Positions 8,814 through 17,549 of a stretch of 64,000 nucleotides of DNA are shown in pieces. The DNA is taken from positions 4,030,001-4,094,000 of the forward strand of contig NZ_CP107903.1 of the NCBI RefSeq assembly GCF_036013955.1. Direction: 5' to 3'. A program made the translations under genes and the position numbers. The notes beneath the pieces are model-generated. The model did not search any database. It was given only the letters and a program-made list of their open reading frames with translations, and was not told where the DNA came from. Every line of letters begins with the position of its first letter. The stretch's first letter is position 1. This DNA comes from Streptomyces sp. NBC_00459 (GTDB lineage: Bacteria; Actinomycetota; Actinomycetes; Streptomycetales; Streptomycetaceae).

Positions 8814-8843
8814 TCACCCTGACCCTCACCCTCACCCTCACCC
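8814..8843. repeat. Hexanucleotide microsatellite (TCACCC x5, one variant unit)
   Basis: Five consecutive 6-bp units, the second with TGACCC, in the 72-bp gap between the response regulator start and the FMN reductase end. It resembles telomeric arrays but is short, internal and isolated. Confidence 0.7.
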
Positions 8844-8849
8844 GCGTTC

Positions 8850-9464
8850 TCAACTCCGGAGCGCGTTCAGCTGCTGCTCGAACGGGACTACCTCGAACCC
8901 ACCCGCCAAGGGCTTCGGCACCGGGGGCCGCTGTGCCGACAGCCCTGACAGCCCCGACACCAGAGCCGTCAGCTCCCCCGCCGCCCGCTCGATCCGCTCC
9001 GCGAGCCCCTCCGCGCCCCAGTCCTCCGACGCCGCGTACACGGCCGTGGGCACCACCACGGCCCTCAGATACGCGAACAACGGCCGCATCGCGTGCTCCA
9101 GCACCAGCGAATGCCGGGCCGACCCGCCGGTCGCGGCGACCAGCACCGGCTTCCCCGCCAGCGCGTCCTTCTCCAGCACATCGAAGAACGACTTGAACAG
9201 GCCGCTGTACGAGGCCGAGAACACCGGTGTGACCACGATCAGCCCGTCCGCGCGCGTCACCGCGTCGAGCGCGTCCGCCAGCTTCCGTCCCGGGAAGCCG
9301 TTGGTGAGGTTGTGCGCGATGTCCACGGCCAGCTCGCGCAGTTCCACGACCTGGATGTCGACGGCCGGACCTGCCTTCCGGTCCACCGCGGCGGCCAGCC
9401 GGTCGGCCAGCAGCCGGGTGGACGACGGAACGCTCAGCCCCGCCGAGACGACGACGAGCTTCAT
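8850..9464 (-). CDS. NAD(P)H-dependent FMN reductase, CE1759 family
   Basis: 204 residues with the flavodoxin-like NADPH:FMN reductase fold: N-terminal strand KLVVVSAGLS, FMN phosphate loop SVPSSTRLLADRL, and TPVFSASYSGLFKSFFDVL in the middle. It would supply FMNH2 to the luciferase-like monooxygenase encoded just upstream; their genes overlap by 4 bp (ATGA). This pairing is the known CE1758/CE1759 duo. The substrate of the two-component system is unknown. Confidence 0.88.
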   Translation of the reverse strand: MKLVVVSAGLSVPSSTRLLADRLAAAVDRKAGPAVDIQVVELRELAVDIAHNLTNGFPGRKLADALDAVTRADGLIVVTPVFSASYSGLFKSFFDVLEKDALAGKPVLVAATGGSARHSLVLEHAMRPLFAYLRAVVVPTAVYAASEDWGAEGLAERIERAAGELTALVSGLSGLSAQRPPVPKPLAGGFEVVPFEQQLNALRS

Positions 9465-10570
9465 ACGGCGGTCTCCTCCTTCTGCTGCTCCTGCTCCTTC
9501 CGCGCGGCGGCCAGCAGGGACGCGTGGGTCGGCGCGTCCGGCACATCGGCCGCCCGCCCCTTGGCGAACTCCGCCCGCAGCACCGGCACGACCTCCTCGC
9601 CGAGCAGGTCGAGCTGCTCCAGCACCGTCTTCAGCGGCAGCCCCGCATGGTCGACCAGGAACAGCTGGCGCTGGTAGTCACCGGCGTACTCCCGGAAGGC
9701 CAGCGTCTTCTCGATGACCTGCTGGGGGGACCCGACGGTCAGCGGGGTCTGGTCGGTGAAGTCCTCCAGGGAGGGCCCGTGCCCGTACACCGGCGCCTCG
9801 TTGAAGTACGGCCGGAACTCGCGTACCGCGTCCTGCGAGTTCTTCCGCATGAACACCTGGCCGCCGAGCCCGACGATGGCCTGCTCGGGAGTCCCGTGCC
9901 CGTAGTGCGCGTACCGGGACCGGTAGAGCTCGACCATCCTCTTCGTGTGATCGGCGGGCCAGAAGATGTTGTTGTGGAAGAAGCCGTCGCCGTAGTAGGC
10001 CGCCTGTTCGGCGATCTCGGGCGAGCGGATCGACCCGTGCCAGACGAACGGCGGTACGTCGTCCAGGGGCCGGGGTGTCGACGTGAACCCCTGCAACGGC
10101 GTCCGGAACTTCCCCTCCCAGTTCACGACGTCCTCGCGCCACAGCCGGCGCAGCAGGGCGTAGTTCTCGACGGCGAGGTTGATGCCCTCACGGATGTCCT
10201 GCCCGAACCAGGGGTACACCGGGCCGGTGTTCCCGCGGCCCATCATCAGGTCGACGCGCCCGTCGGCCAGGTGCTGGAGCATCGCGAAGTCCTCCGCGAT
10301 CTTCACCGGGTCGTTGGTGGTGATGAGGGTGGTGGAGGTGGAGAGGACCAGCTTCTCGGTCTGCGCGGCTATGTAGCCGAGCATCGTGGTCGGGGAGGAG
10401 GGCACGAACGGCGGGTTGTGGTGCTCACCGGTGGCGAACACGTCGAGCCCGACCTCCTCGGCCTTGAGCGCGATGGCGACCATGGCCTTGATGCGCTCGC
10501 GTTCGGTCGGCGTACGTCCCGTGGTCGGGTCCGGTGTGACGTCGCCGACGCTGAAGATCCCGAACTGCAT
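9461..10570 (-). CDS. LLM-class FMN-dependent monooxygenase, CE1758 family
   Basis: 369 residues with a bacterial luciferase-like TIM barrel: MQFGIFSVGDV at the start, ATGEHHNPPFVPSSP, LVLSTSTTLITTNDPVKIAEDFAMLQHL and VDLMMGRGNTGPVYPWFG. It would oxidise an unknown substrate with FMNH2 and O2. GGAGGG lies 10 nt before the ATG. It is first in the operon with the FMN reductase and divergent from the SDR at 10708. The C-terminus is charged and Glu/Gln-rich (RKEQEQQKEE). Confidence 0.9.
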   Translation of the reverse strand: MQFGIFSVGDVTPDPTTGRTPTERERIKAMVAIALKAEEVGLDVFATGEHHNPPFVPSSPTTMLGYIAAQTEKLVLSTSTTLITTNDPVKIAEDFAMLQHLADGRVDLMMGRGNTGPVYPWFGQDIREGINLAVENYALLRRLWREDVVNWEGKFRTPLQGFTSTPRPLDDVPPFVWHGSIRSPEIAEQAAYYGDGFFHNNIFWPADHTKRMVELYRSRYAHYGHGTPEQAIVGLGGQVFMRKNSQDAVREFRPYFNEAPVYGHGPSLEDFTDQTPLTVGSPQQVIEKTLAFREYAGDYQRQLFLVDHAGLPLKTVLEQLDLLGEEVVPVLRAEFAKGRAADVPDAPTHASLLAAARKEQEQQKEETAV

Positions 10571-10587
10571 GGTCGCTCACCCTCCAG

Positions 10588-10604
10588 GTTGTTAACTCTT
10601 CAAC
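10588..10604. promoter_or_regulatory. Weak dyad upstream of the monooxygenase operon
   Basis: GTTGTTAACTCTTCAAC is flanked by GTTG/CAAC arms in an AT-rich stretch 18-34 nt before the monooxygenase start. It could bind a MarR- or HxlR-type regulator. The symmetry is imperfect. Confidence 0.3.
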
Positions 10605-10707
10605 TATAGCGTCCGGGTGCGACAACCGCGCCCCTTCCAGAGGTATTCCATGCCGTGCTAGAAAGCGGCGGAGGATGATTTCCATCTCACGAGAACGAGG
10701 TTCTTGC

Positions 10708-11508
10708 ATGAGTGTGCCGAGTACGACGAATACGACGGGTGCGACGAATACGACGAGTGCGCTGCGAGCCGTGGTGGTCGGGGCGTCGAGCGGTCTGGGC
10801 CGGTGCACGGCGATCGACCTCGGCAGCCGGGGCAACCACGTCGCCCTGCTCGCCCGCAGACACGACCGCCTCGTCGACGCGGCCAGGGAGGCGGGCCCCG
10901 ACGCACTCGCCATCGCCTGCGACGTCACCGACGAGGAGTCCTGCCGGACGGCCATCGAGGAGGCCGCCGACGGACTCGGCGGCATCGACGCCCTCGTCTA
11001 CACCACCGGCATCGGCCCCCTCGCCCCCGTCGAGAAGACCGACGCCGACACCTGGCGCCGGATCATGGACACCAACGTGATCGGCGCGGCCCTCGTCACC
11101 AACACCGCGCTCCCCCACCTCTCGGCAGCCGCGGGCACCGCCGTCTACCTCTCCACGGTGGGCGCGTCCATCACGCCCGCCTGGCCCGGGTTCGCGGGCT
11201 ACCACGTCAGCAAGGCGGCCCTGGAGAAACTCGTCGAGGCATACCGGGTCGAACACCCCTCCGTCGGCTTCACCCGGTTCGTGGTCAGGGACTGCGGGGG
11301 CGGCGACGGGGACTCCCGCACCGAGTTCAACAACGGCTGGGACATGACGTACGCCGCCGAGGTCGTACCCGTCTGGCGGCAACGCGGCTACCTGACCGGC
11401 GACCTGCTCGACGTCTCCGAGTTCCTCCGCACCCTGGACGCCGTACTGCGCTGCGGCGGCACCATCCCCGAGGTGACGGTGACCCCGCGCGCGAGCCGGA
11501 AACCGTAG
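10708..11508 (+). CDS. SDR family oxidoreductase
   Basis: 266 residues. A Thr/Asn-rich tail precedes a Rossmann fold with the nucleotide loop VGASSGLG, the DVT motif at the second acidic turn, catalytic Ser in YLSTVGAS and the YHVSK catalytic Tyr/Lys. The C-terminal half is less typical (FVVRDCGGGDGDSRTEFNNGWD). It would reduce or oxidise a carbonyl or alcohol with NAD(P)H. The start is the ATG after ACGAGG; an upstream in-frame ATG at 10675 lacks a ribosome-binding site. It is divergent from the monooxygenase pair. The substrate is unknown. Confidence 0.85.
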   Translation: MSVPSTTNTTGATNTTSALRAVVVGASSGLGRCTAIDLGSRGNHVALLARRHDRLVDAAREAGPDALAIACDVTDEESCRTAIEEAADGLGGIDALVYTTGIGPLAPVEKTDADTWRRIMDTNVIGAALVTNTALPHLSAAAGTAVYLSTVGASITPAWPGFAGYHVSKAALEKLVEAYRVEHPSVGFTRFVVRDCGGGDGDSRTEFNNGWDMTYAAEVVPVWRQRGYLTGDLLDVSEFLRTLDAVLRCGGTIPEVTVTPRASRKP

Positions 11509-11524
11509 GCGCCGACAGAGAACG

Positions 11525-12004
11525 TCAGAAGTAGTACGCGTCCCCGGTGTCGAGCACGAGCACTCGCTGCCGGTCGTTGCCCCGGTTGCGGTCCACGACA
11601 CCGCCGCTCCAGACCGTGCCGATCTCCAGCGCCACCTCGGCGGGCATGCCCCGAAGCCGCACCCTCAGCCCGATCTGCTCGCCCACACCGTCGGCGGCCA
11701 GCGCCCCCGTCCGGCACACGACCACCCGCGCTCCCAGCCGCGCGCACCCGTCCGGCAACTGCTGCCGGGCGGCCAACGGCACCGACCAGGTCAGCTGTAC
11801 GGTCGCGTCGGCGACGGCGGACGGCCCGTGATTGCGCGGGGTCACCCGCAGGTCGATCCGCCCACGTTCCAGCGAGACGGCCCCGTGATACGCGAGATCC
11901 GCCTCGGGCCCCTCACTGTCGGCACCGGCGAACCCCCCGACCCCGACCAGACCGACCGTGGTCAAACCCGCCACCAGCCCACGCACCCAAACCCGCATGC
12001 TCAC
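11525..12004 (-). CDS. Secreted protein with DUF11-like domain
   Basis: 159 residues with a signal peptide (MRVWVRGLVAGLTTVGLVGVGGFAGA) followed by one domain with NHGPSAVADATVQLTWSVP, which resembles the N-x-GPS-x-A core of DUF11/CARDB-type beta-sandwich repeats. Two cysteines (DGCARLGARVVVCRTG) may form a disulfide. The GTG at 12004 has GAGGAG 8 nt upstream; ATG 11998 is the alternative. It lies close behind the convergent SDR gene (16-bp gap). No function can be assigned. Confidence 0.7.
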   Translation of the reverse strand: MSMRVWVRGLVAGLTTVGLVGVGGFAGADSEGPEADLAYHGAVSLERGRIDLRVTPRNHGPSAVADATVQLTWSVPLAARQQLPDGCARLGARVVVCRTGALAADGVGEQIGLRVRLRGMPAEVALEIGTVWSGGVVDRNRGNDRQRVLVLDTGDAYYF

Positions 12005-12159
12005 ACCACCCACTCCTCGCCCGGAAGACCATCACCGTCGTCGAAGCGATGTATCCCACCTGACGCGCCCCGCAGGCGCCCTCCAACAGGTGACGGTGGG
12101 AACAGAGGACGGCGAGAACCGGGACCGGGGACGGCGAGCGAACGTGCGAAGCTGCCCGC

Positions 12160-12498
12160 ATGTCGTCGGTCCTGCGCTCCGTAGCCCTGTTCGTCATCGC
12201 CGCCCTGTTCGAGATCGGCGGCGCGTGGCTGGTCTGGCAGGGCGTACGGGAGCACCGCGGCCGGTTGTGGATCGGCGCGGGCGTGCTGGCCCTGGGCGCG
12301 TACGGGTTCGTCGCCACCCTTCAGCCCGATGCCCAGTTCGGCCGCATCCTCGCGGCGTACGGCGGAGTCTTCGTCGCCGGTTCACTGGCCTGGGGCATGG
12401 CCGCGGACGGCTACCGCCCGGACCGCTGGGACGTGACGGGCGCACTGATCTGCCTCGCGGGCATGGCCGTGATCATGTACGCCCCACGAGGCGACTGA
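12160..12498 (+). CDS. YnfA family (UPF0060) small membrane protein
   Basis: 112 residues with four predicted TM helices. It has the YnfA features FEIGGAWLVWQGVRE, LGAYGFVATLQ and AAYGGVFVAGSLAWG. The family belongs to the drug/metabolite transporter group and resembles SMR efflux proteins, though transport by YnfA members is poorly established. Its 5' region is divergent from the DUF11-like gene. It appears monocistronic. Confidence 0.92.
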   Translation: MSSVLRSVALFVIAALFEIGGAWLVWQGVREHRGRLWIGAGVLALGAYGFVATLQPDAQFGRILAAYGGVFVAGSLAWGMAADGYRPDRWDVTGALICLAGMAVIMYAPRGD

Positions 12499-12536
12499 CG
12501 GACCGACTGACGTGCGGACGAACGGACCGACGAACG
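12493..12536. repeat. Imperfect tandem repeat
   Basis: Two imperfect copies of about 20 bp built on CGGACCGAC(T/G)(G)A, starting at the YnfA stop codon and ending just before the SnoaL-like stop. No function is evident. Confidence 0.4.
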
Positions 12537-12548
12537 AAGGCAGCCTGG

Positions 12549-12983
12549 TCAGGCGAGCTCGTCGGGCAGCAGCCCGAGCTGTCCCAGGAACTCCATCTGG
12601 TCGAAGTAGAGCCGGTAGTCGACGATGTGACCGTCCCTGACCGTCGCGACGTCGACACCCCGGATGCGGATCTCCTTCTGCGTCGCCGGCAGGTGGTCGC
12701 CGGAGGGCAGCGGGATCGGCCCGGTGTTCCGTCCGCTGAAGTAGCCCTCGTCGACGGCGGTGTCGCCGATCTCGTACGCGTGCACGGACTCGTACGTCGC
12801 CTCGGGCACCGCGTCCGTCATCTGCCGCCAGTACTCGACGATGTTGTCGCGCCCGTGGATCTCCCCGCCGTCGGGGGTGACGGCGACCGCGTCGGGCGCG
12901 TAGATCTCGGCGACGGCCTTGAGATCGGGCGTCGAGGTGAGCGCCTCCGTGAGCCGGTCCATGACGTCACGTGCTTCTCCCAT
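12549..12983 (-). CDS. SnoaL/NTF2-like protein
   Basis: 144 residues with the cone-shaped NTF2-like fold pattern: an N-terminal helix (DVMDRLTEAL), IYAPDAVAVTPDGGEIHGRDNIVEYWRQM, and closing strands VDVATVRDGHIVDYRLYFDQMEFLGQLGLL. Such proteins are often isomerases, cyclases or polyketide-modifying enzymes, or unassigned. ATG with GGAGG 7 nt upstream. It is divergent from an SDR (172 bp apart). The function is unknown. Confidence 0.82.
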   Translation of the reverse strand: MGEARDVMDRLTEALTSTPDLKAVAEIYAPDAVAVTPDGGEIHGRDNIVEYWRQMTDAVPEATYESVHAYEIGDTAVDEGYFSGRNTGPIPLPSGDHLPATQKEIRIRGVDVATVRDGHIVDYRLYFDQMEFLGQLGLLPDELA

Positions 12984-13154
12984 GATCCACCTCCGTTGCC
13001 GCGGATCACCCACCTCATTTTCCCACCGCCGCCAGGTCCCGGCAGCACGGCGCGGGCCCACCCTCCGGACACCCCGCCGCCCGTCGGCCCCGCCTGCCTA
13101 TCCTGGACAGCGCGACCCTCACCCCGAGCACCCCGAAACCCGAGGAGCAGTTCC

Positions 13155-13931
13155 ATGGCCAGCGCCGCCCCGTCCGCCGCCTCCCGCATCGCCGTGATCA
13201 CCGGCGCGAGCAGTGGAATCGGCGCCGCGACGGCCCGCCGACTCGCCGCCGCCGGTTACCGGGTCGTGCTGACGGCCCGCCGCAAGGACCGTATCGAGGC
13301 GCTGGCCGAGGAGATCAACGCGACGGGCGGCCAGGCCACGGCGTACCCCCTGGACGTCACCGACCGCACGGCGGTCGACGAGTTCGCGACCGCCTTCAAG
13401 ACGATCGGCGTCCTCGTCAACAACGCGGGCGGCGCACTCGGCGCCGACCCGGTGGCCACCGGCGACCCGGCCGACTGGCGCCAGATGTACGAGACGAACG
13501 TCATCGGCACCCTCAACCTCACCCAGGCCCTCCTCCCCGCCCTGACGGCGAGCGGCGACGGCACGATCGTGGTCGTCTCCTCCACCGCAGGCCACGGCAC
13601 GTACGAGGGCGGCGGTGGCTACGTCGCCGCCAAGCACGGCGCCCACGTCCTCGCGGAGACACTGCGCCTGGAGATCGTCGGCACCCCGGTCCGGGTGATC
13701 GAGATCGCCCCGGGCATGGTGAAGACGGACGAGTTCGCCCTGACCCGCTTCTCCGGCGACACGGAACGGGCGGCCAAGGTCTACGAGGGCGTGGCCGAGC
13801 CCCTCACCGCCGACGACGTGGCGGAGACGATCACCTGGACGGTGACCCGCCCCAGCCACGTCAACGTGGACCTCCTGGTCCTGCGCCCCCGCGCCCAGGC
13901 GTCGAACACGAAGGTCCACCGGGACGCGTGA
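13155..13931 (+). CDS. SDR family oxidoreductase (classical)
   Basis: 258 residues with a complete classical SDR set: TGASSGIG cofactor loop, LDVTDR, NNAGGALG, catalytic Ser in VVSSTAG and YVAAK. The R at VVLTARRKDR suggests NADP(H). GAGGAG lies 8 nt before the ATG. The next gene starts on the last base of its stop (TGATG), so they are coupled. It resembles serine/3-hydroxy acid dehydrogenases of the YdfG type (VNNAGxALGxDPV, APGMV-T-EF), but the substrate is not proven. Confidence 0.9.
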   Translation: MASAAPSAASRIAVITGASSGIGAATARRLAAAGYRVVLTARRKDRIEALAEEINATGGQATAYPLDVTDRTAVDEFATAFKTIGVLVNNAGGALGADPVATGDPADWRQMYETNVIGTLNLTQALLPALTASGDGTIVVVSSTAGHGTYEGGGGYVAAKHGAHVLAETLRLEIVGTPVRVIEIAPGMVKTDEFALTRFSGDTERAAKVYEGVAEPLTADDVAETITWTVTRPSHVNVDLLVLRPRAQASNTKVHRDA

Positions 13932-14131
13932 TGACGGATCCGACGGACGGCGCAGAGGACACAGAGGACACAGAGGCCACAGAAGCCCGCGACCGGGACC
14001 AGGAACAACAGCTCCTGGCCCTGGAGAAGAAGCGCGAACGGTACGTCTGGTACTACCTCGCGTACTTCCTCTTCGGCATCCACCTCGTGGCGTTCGTGAT
14101 GATCTACGCGGTGAAGCACGCCCCCAAATAG
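13931..14131 (+). CDS. Small single-pass membrane protein
   Basis: 66 residues. An acidic, repetitive N-terminus (EDTEDTEATEA, encoded by a 9-bp direct repeat) and a basic coiled stretch (EQQLLALEKKRER) are followed by one TM helix (WYYLAYFLFGIHLVAFVMIYAV) and a basic tail. It overlaps the SDR stop by one base. The TM plus tail recalls small DUF6126-type Streptomyces proteins; I am not sure of that. A hairpin spans its stop codon. Confidence 0.7.
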   Translation: MTDPTDGAEDTEDTEATEARDRDQEQQLLALEKKRERYVWYYLAYFLFGIHLVAFVMIYAVKHAPK

Positions 14132-14143
14132 GAGGCGTGCTTC
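14113..14143. terminator. Hairpin around the membrane-protein stop codon
   Basis: GAAGCACGCC pairs perfectly with GGCGTGCTTC (10 bp); the 11-nt loop holds the TAG stop. The left arm codes for the last residues, so coding and termination share sequence between two convergent genes. Confidence 0.7.
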
Positions 14144-14149
14144 GGGGCG

Positions 14150-15343
14150 TCAGCCCTTCACACAGACGACCTGCTTCAGCTTCGCCACGACCTCCACCAG
14201 GTCCCGCTGCTGGTCGATCACCTGCTCGATCGGCTTGTAGGCACCCGGGATCTCGTCCACGACGCCGGAGTCCTTACGGCACTCCACGCCCCGCGTCTGC
14301 TCCTCCAGGTCCTTCGTCGAGAAGCGCTTCTTCGCCGCGTTGCGGCTCATACGCCGGCCGGCACCGTGGGACGCCGAGTTGAAGGACTTCTCGTTCCCGA
14401 GGCCCTTCACGATGTACGACCCCGTGCCCATGGAACCGGGGATGATCCCGTATTCCCCGGACCGGGCGCTGATCGCACCCTTGCGCGTGACGAGGAGGTC
14501 CATGCCCTCGTACCGCTCCTCGGATACGTAGTTGTGGTGAGCGCTGATCTCCGGTTCGAAGCTCGGCTTCGCCTTCCGGAACTCCTTGCGGATCACGTCC
14601 TTCAGGAGCGCCATCATGATCGAGCGGTTGTACTTCGCGTACTCCTGCGCCCAGAAGAGGTCGTTGCGGTAGGCCGCCATCTGCGGGGTGTCCGCGATGA
14701 AGACGGCGAGGTCGCGGTCGATCAGCCCCTGGTTGTGCGAAAGCTTCTGGGCCACGCCGATGTGATGGTCTGCCAGCTCCTTGCCGATGTTGCGGGAACC
14801 GGAGTGGAGCATCAGCCAGACAGAACCGGTCGTGTCCGTGCATACTTCGACAAAATGGTTGCCGCTTCCGAGCGTTCCGATCTGCTTCGTGGCACGTTCC
14901 TGACGGAACTTCACCGCATCCGCAACCCCGTCGAACCGCCCCCAGAAGTCCTCCCACCCCCCGGTGGCGAACCCGTGCAGCCGCCCCGGATCCACGGGAC
15001 TGTCATGCATCCCCCGCCCCACCGGAATCGCCTCCTCGACCTTCGACCGCAGCCGGGACAGGTCACCCGGCAGGTCGTTCGCCGTGAGCGACGTCTTGAC
15101 GGCGGACATCCCGCAGCCGATGTCGACCCCCACCGCCGCCGGGCACACCGCACCCTGCATCGCGATGACCGACCCGACCGTCGCCCCCTTGCCGAAGTGG
15201 ACGTCCGGCATGACGGCGAGGCCCTTGATCCACGGCAGCGTCGACACGTTCCGCAGCTGCTGCATCGCGACGTCCTCGACCGACGCCGGGTCGGCCCACA
15301 TACGGATGGGTACCTTCGCGCCCGGCACTTCCACGTACGACAT
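14150..15343 (-). CDS. rtcB: RtcB family RNA ligase
   Basis: 397 residues. It has the RtcB metal and GMP residues: DIGCGM (D74, C77), GSGNHFVEV (N162, H163), HSGSRNIG (H180), the AHHNYV histidines (about 269-270) and SHGAGRRMSR with H326, the histidine that is guanylated in RtcB. The family joins 2',3'-cyclic phosphate or 3'-phosphate ends to 5'-OH ends with GTP and Mn2+, in tRNA or rRNA repair. At about 400 residues it belongs to the shorter bacterial group. The start is chosen at MSYVEVPG, with GAGG upstream; an in-frame ATG at 15370 is less likely. There is no archease gene next to it. Confidence 0.93.
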   Translation of the reverse strand: MSYVEVPGAKVPIRMWADPASVEDVAMQQLRNVSTLPWIKGLAVMPDVHFGKGATVGSVIAMQGAVCPAAVGVDIGCGMSAVKTSLTANDLPGDLSRLRSKVEEAIPVGRGMHDSPVDPGRLHGFATGGWEDFWGRFDGVADAVKFRQERATKQIGTLGSGNHFVEVCTDTTGSVWLMLHSGSRNIGKELADHHIGVAQKLSHNQGLIDRDLAVFIADTPQMAAYRNDLFWAQEYAKYNRSIMMALLKDVIRKEFRKAKPSFEPEISAHHNYVSEERYEGMDLLVTRKGAISARSGEYGIIPGSMGTGSYIVKGLGNEKSFNSASHGAGRRMSRNAAKKRFSTKDLEEQTRGVECRKDSGVVDEIPGAYKPIEQVIDQQRDLVEVVAKLKQVVCVKG

Positions 15344-15549
15344 ATCGTCCTCATTCCCCCGAAAATCCAACAGAAGTCTTTAATCGCAAAACCGGCGCCA
15401 AGGTCAACGAAAGGGATGCCGGACCGGCGTTCACGGTGGTGCGTGCGATACACATTGTCTGCCGGTGACGCCCCCGTGCGGCAAGTGAATAACCAGCGGG
15501 GACACTGGAGCGAGCACCGTCCACAAAGATCGTCGAGAGGAACCTGACC

Positions 15550-16386
15550 GTGCAGCGGAAGGCCTACGTACCCGGCGTCGCCGCCCTCCTCGCGGCGTTG
15601 CTGGCCGGCTGCACCAGCGGCTCGGGCAGTGGTGACACCGCCGAGGACGCCAAGCCCGGCGACAGCGGCACCACGACCGCCGCGGCGCAGCCCGGCCGCT
15701 ACCTCACCCTCCCCGAGCCCTGCGGCGCGGTCGGTCGCGGCACCCTCGACTCGCTGCTGCCCGGCATCAGGCAGATCACGGACGAGGACCAGCGCGAGCA
15801 GGCGTACGAGGGCGAGTCGACCCTCACGTACAACACGGACCGCAAGGTCGGCTGCCGCTGGAAGGTGGAGTCCACGGACGCCACCGACCATCTCCTCGTC
15901 GACTTCGAACGCGTGGTGTCGTACGACAACTCGGTGAGCGACGACAGTCAGGCGACGGACCTCTTCGCGACCAAGGTGGCGGACGCCGACCTCCCGGAGC
16001 CCGTCGCCTCCACCACCGCGACCGCCACCGAGTCCGCGTCCCCGCCCGCCACCGCGTCCGGCTCCCCTTCCTCCTCCGCCGCCGCCACCGACGCGGCGTC
16101 GGCCTCCGTCTCCCCGGACGCCGACGCCGACACCGAGTCGGCCGCCGCCCTCCAGCCCCGCCTCCTGGACGGCCTCGGGGACGAGGCGTTCCTCGACGAC
16201 GAGCTGACCTCCGCCGGTTCAACCGCCCAGCAGCGCACGGTGACTGTGGCGTTCCGCACGTCCAACGTGATCGTGACCATCGAGTACTTCGAGCAGCCGA
16301 CGGCGCTCGGCACCGTGCCCGACAGCAAGGAAATGCAGGACAGGGCACAGAAACTGGCCTCGCAGCTGGCCGGCGCGTTCGACTAG
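15550..16386 (+). CDS. DUF3558 domain lipoprotein (1 of 2)
   Basis: 278 residues with a lipoprotein signal (lipobox LLAGC, Cys about 21), then the DUF3558 opening LPEPCGAVG and core VGCRWKVESTDA. A long Ser/Ala/Thr/Pro linker (about 150-195) interrupts the domain before the conserved end (LGDEAFLDDEL, VAFRTSNVIVTIEYFE). GTG start with GAGAGG 9 nt upstream. A paralogue follows 151 bp downstream. DUF3558 proteins are surface lipoproteins of actinobacteria with no assigned reaction. Confidence 0.88.
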   Translation: MQRKAYVPGVAALLAALLAGCTSGSGSGDTAEDAKPGDSGTTTAAAQPGRYLTLPEPCGAVGRGTLDSLLPGIRQITDEDQREQAYEGESTLTYNTDRKVGCRWKVESTDATDHLLVDFERVVSYDNSVSDDSQATDLFATKVADADLPEPVASTTATATESASPPATASGSPSSSAAATDAASASVSPDADADTESAAALQPRLLDGLGDEAFLDDELTSAGSTAQQRTVTVAFRTSNVIVTIEYFEQPTALGTVPDSKEMQDRAQKLASQLAGAFD

Positions 16387-16537
16387 GAACCGGCGCGTGC
16401 CCCTTCGCACCCGCCCTCCGCAAAGGGCGTGAAGCAAGGCAGCGCGCCCCCCTCACCGCGTACCGTGGCCCCTCGGACCCGATCCGACCGCAGGAACCGA
16501 GAGCCGCAGGAACCAGAGCGCGATGAGTGAAGGAACC

Positions 16538-17470
16538 ATGCACCGACCCGCACAGCGAGACCAGCGCAGCCGGAACAGCAGCCTGAACACCGGAGTGACG
16601 ACGAGGCGGCTGCACCGCGCCCTCGCCACCCTGGCCGCCGTCCCCGTCATCCTCCTCGTGGCCGTCGGCTGCTCCTCCGACTCGGGATCCGATTCCGGGT
16701 CGGGGTCCGGTTCCGCCGACAACGCGGCGCAGGAGACGGCCGGTGCGGGCGAGACGGTGAGCGCGTCGCCGACCGTGCAGGCCGCGGCGTACCAGAAGCT
16801 TCCGGAGCCCTGCACGGTGCTGTCGACGAAGACGCTGAAGGACCTTGTCCCGAAGGGTGTGAAGTCGGGCAAGGAAGGATCGTCCAACGACACGTCCACG
16901 CGCGGCAGTTGCTCATGGACGAGCCTCGTGAACAACGGGGTGAAGGGCTCCCAGTTCCGCTGGCTGAACGTGTCGCTGCTGCGCTTCGAGTCGACCGCGT
17001 CACGCGGCTCCGGCGACGAGCTGGCGCAGGCGTACTACGACAGCCAGGTACAGGACGCCGAGTCGACGGCGGGTGCGAAGAACACCAGGTCGGAGGCGGT
17101 GACCGGGGCCGGCGACGCGGCGACGTCCGTGCACTACGACCTGAAGAAGAAGGAAGGGTCCTTCCGGCAGCAGACGGTGGTGGTCCGGGTCGAGAACGTC
17201 GTCGTGACCCTCGACTACAACGGTGCCGGGCTCGCGGGCGAGAAGACGCCGAGCGCGGACAGTCTGACGAAGGCTGCGGTGAAGGCCGTCAAGGAGGCCG
17301 TCGCGAAGGTGTCCTCGGCGAACGGCGAGGGCGGCTCGGGCACCCCTGCCCCGACGAACTCCCCTACCTCGTCGGCGAGTTCGTCACCGAAGCCGAGCGC
17401 TTCACCGTCCAAGGCTGCGTCCAAGGCACCTGCCTCGTCCGCGTCCCCCTCAGCGTCGAAGAAGAGCTGA
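16538..17470 (+). CDS. DUF3558 domain lipoprotein (2 of 2)
   Basis: 310 residues. A basic N-terminus, a hydrophobic segment and VAVGC form the lipobox. The DUF3558 core follows (LPEPCTVLSTKTLKDLVP, GSCSWTSL, VVVRVENVVVTLDYNGAG), then a Ser/Pro/Ala-rich tail of about 45 residues. The ATG with GAAGGA 4 nt upstream is preferred; an earlier ATG at 16523 is in frame. It shares fold and lipobox with the preceding gene but little linker sequence, consistent with an old duplication. The function is unknown. Confidence 0.86.
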   Translation: MHRPAQRDQRSRNSSLNTGVTTRRLHRALATLAAVPVILLVAVGCSSDSGSDSGSGSGSADNAAQETAGAGETVSASPTVQAAAYQKLPEPCTVLSTKTLKDLVPKGVKSGKEGSSNDTSTRGSCSWTSLVNNGVKGSQFRWLNVSLLRFESTASRGSGDELAQAYYDSQVQDAESTAGAKNTRSEAVTGAGDAATSVHYDLKKKEGSFRQQTVVVRVENVVVTLDYNGAGLAGEKTPSADSLTKAAVKAVKEAVAKVSSANGEGGSGTPAPTNSPTSSASSSPKPSASPSKAASKAPASSASPSASKKS

Positions 17471-17549
17471 CCTTGTCTCGGCAACACGTACGCCGTACAC
17501 ATGTGCCACCCTGTTGCGCGCAACAACACGCACTGGGAGGGGAGTACGG

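Noticed and set aside
8814..8843. Telomere-like or CRISPR-like array
   Set aside because: Only five 6-bp units with no spacers; a simple microsatellite.
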